From Chloroflexota bacterium (GTDB taxonomy: Bacteria; Chloroflexota; Anaerolineae; Promineifilales; Promineifilaceae), in contig QQUD01000581.1 of the NCBI GenBank assembly GCA_008501785.1, forward strand, positions 1 to 14,393: DNA of 14,393 nucleotides, given 5' to 3'. Below, in pieces: positions 13,705 through 14,393 of the stretch (the first letter of the stretch is position 1; every line of letters begins with the position of its first letter). Position numbers and translations under genes: made by a program. Below the pieces are notes generated by a model that saw only the letters and a list, made by a program, of their open reading frames with translations, searched no databases and had not been told where the DNA came from.

Positions 13705-13758
13705 GTTTTGCAAGATGGTAATTGGATTGTGGAGGGACAATCATTACTAATTGCAAAC
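13705..13758 (+). promoter_or_regulatory. Long leader hairpin with GGAGGG loop
   Basis: The outer stem TTTGCAA/TTGCAAA (13707-13713 with 13751-13757) and the inner stem GTAAT plus GATTGT (13718-13722, 13725-13730) with ACAATC plus ATTAC (13737-13747) leave a 6-base loop GGAGGG (13731-13736). It ends just before the true ribosome binding site (13761-13766). An RNA-level control of the following gene is plausible but unproven. Confidence 0.5.
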
Positions 13759-13773
13759 AAAGGAAGATAACAA

Positions 13774-14393
13774 ATGAAGTCGCGCCGTTATGCCAACGGA
13801 CCTCTCATTGTTGCACTCACATTAGGATTTGGATTTTTAACCCTTTTACTCAATTTGATGATAAGACCGCAAACAAGCCTCGCCTACATCCTGGAAAACA
13901 TTGACCAAAACGCAATACACAGAACATCACAATCCACAGCCGCAGACTTACCGATGCCCTCTCTAACCGTTGCAGATCAACCAGATGCACCTCTCAGCAT
14001 CTTGAGCATTGCTCAATCATCAATTGCCACAGATCAATGCTACTTGGCCCAGGACACACAAACAGTCTGTTTTCAAGTGTATAACAGTTCAACAACGGGT
14101 GAGTGGATCACCGATTTTACGCTGACATTCCCAACCATCGATGGAAATTGGCAAGTGAATTGTCTGTCTGGTGGTCAGGATGCGACAGATTCGGTCGGTT
14201 ATGCCGTTAATTTTAATTGCAGCACTACGCCACCGAACGTCATTGAATTTGCAACCGCTGACACAGACGGATTTGGCGAACTCAGTAACGGAGCCAGTTG
14301 GAACACTTGCGTCGAATTAACCATTCCTGCTGGGTATACCGGTAATCGACTGGTCAATTGGGAATTAAACGGCGATGATTCGGGACATGCTAC
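13774..14393 (+). CDS. Secreted or membrane-anchored protein of unknown function (3' end outside window)
   Basis: The frame is open for 206 codons from ATG 13774 to the right edge. AGGAAG lies 7 bases before the start. A positively charged start (MKSRRYANG) and a hydrophobic segment at residues about 10-28 act as signal peptide or anchor. After a Ser/Thr/Pro/Ala-rich spacer, a beta-rich domain begins at about residue 85, with paired Cys residues and phrases such as CFQVYNSSTTGEWITDFTLTF and TCVELTIPAGYTG that look like an extracellular immunoglobulin-like sandwich. I do not recognise a named family. Chloroflexota often carry long surface proteins with such repeated beta domains (general knowledge), so the rest of the gene may be long. 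Confidence 0.8.
   Translation, partial: MKSRRYANGPLIVALTLGFGFLTLLLNLMIRPQTSLAYILENIDQNAIHRTSQSTAADLPMPSLTVADQPDAPLSILSIAQSSIATDQCYLAQDTQTVCFQVYNSSTTGEWITDFTLTFPTIDGNWQVNCLSGGQDATDSVGYAVNFNCSTTPPNVIEFATADTDGFGELSNGASWNTCVELTIPAGYTGNRLVNWELNGDDSGHA

Overview
The window looks like a chromosomal stretch of a filamentous, Anaerolineae/Ardenticatenia-type Chloroflexota bacterium. This assignment is an inference. It rests on the Pro/Thr-rich (TPTP-like) linker in a secreted protein, the variant CoaBC active site, the paired GT4 glycosyltransferases, and a STAND-type conflict NTPase of the kind common in multicellular bacteria. No rRNA or complete tRNA is present to confirm it.

Layout, left to right. 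The minus strand from 1858 off the left edge encodes an effector-associated-domain plus nSTAND P-loop NTPase, followed by a membrane helix and an alanine-rich coiled-coil tail. Next comes a short junction holding what looks like the 3' half of a tRNA (about 1960-1994). A short-chain dehydrogenase pseudogene with an in-frame amber codon follows (2080-2844, minus), then a 362-base gap with a nested palindrome. A DUF2807-type lipoprotein gene (3207-3917, plus) ends in a strong terminator. A long exported protein (3994-6186, minus) joins a copper-amine-oxidase-like region that has apparently lost its copper ligands to a C-terminal cytochrome c domain. Then come coaBC (plus), two GT4 glycosyltransferases in one minus-strand unit, a histone-deacetylase-fold hydrolase (plus), a 150-bp MITE-like element with 9-bp target duplications, an FMN-binding PNPOx-like protein (minus) divergent from a MocR/PdxR-type regulator (plus), and the start of a secreted protein that runs off the right edge.

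The most striking global signal is the palindrome AACGGCCGTT. There are 8 perfect copies and 19 copies of its core ACGGCCGT/A between 2014 and 12564, roughly one per 0.6 kb. They occur in all three reading frames, on genes of both strands and between genes. Under equal base frequencies about 0.01 copies of the 10-mer would be expected. This resembles the highly iterated palindromes (HIP1) of cyanobacteria but with a different sequence. The STAND gene (1-2013) and the last 1.8 kb contain no core copy.

Functional links: the MocR-type regulator and the PNPOx-like protein share an intergenic region with overlapping predicted promoters and a G-quadruplex motif, which suggests autoregulated control linked to vitamin B6 or a flavin. 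The two glycosyltransferases are probably co-transcribed for a cell-surface glycan. The remaining genes look like independent units.
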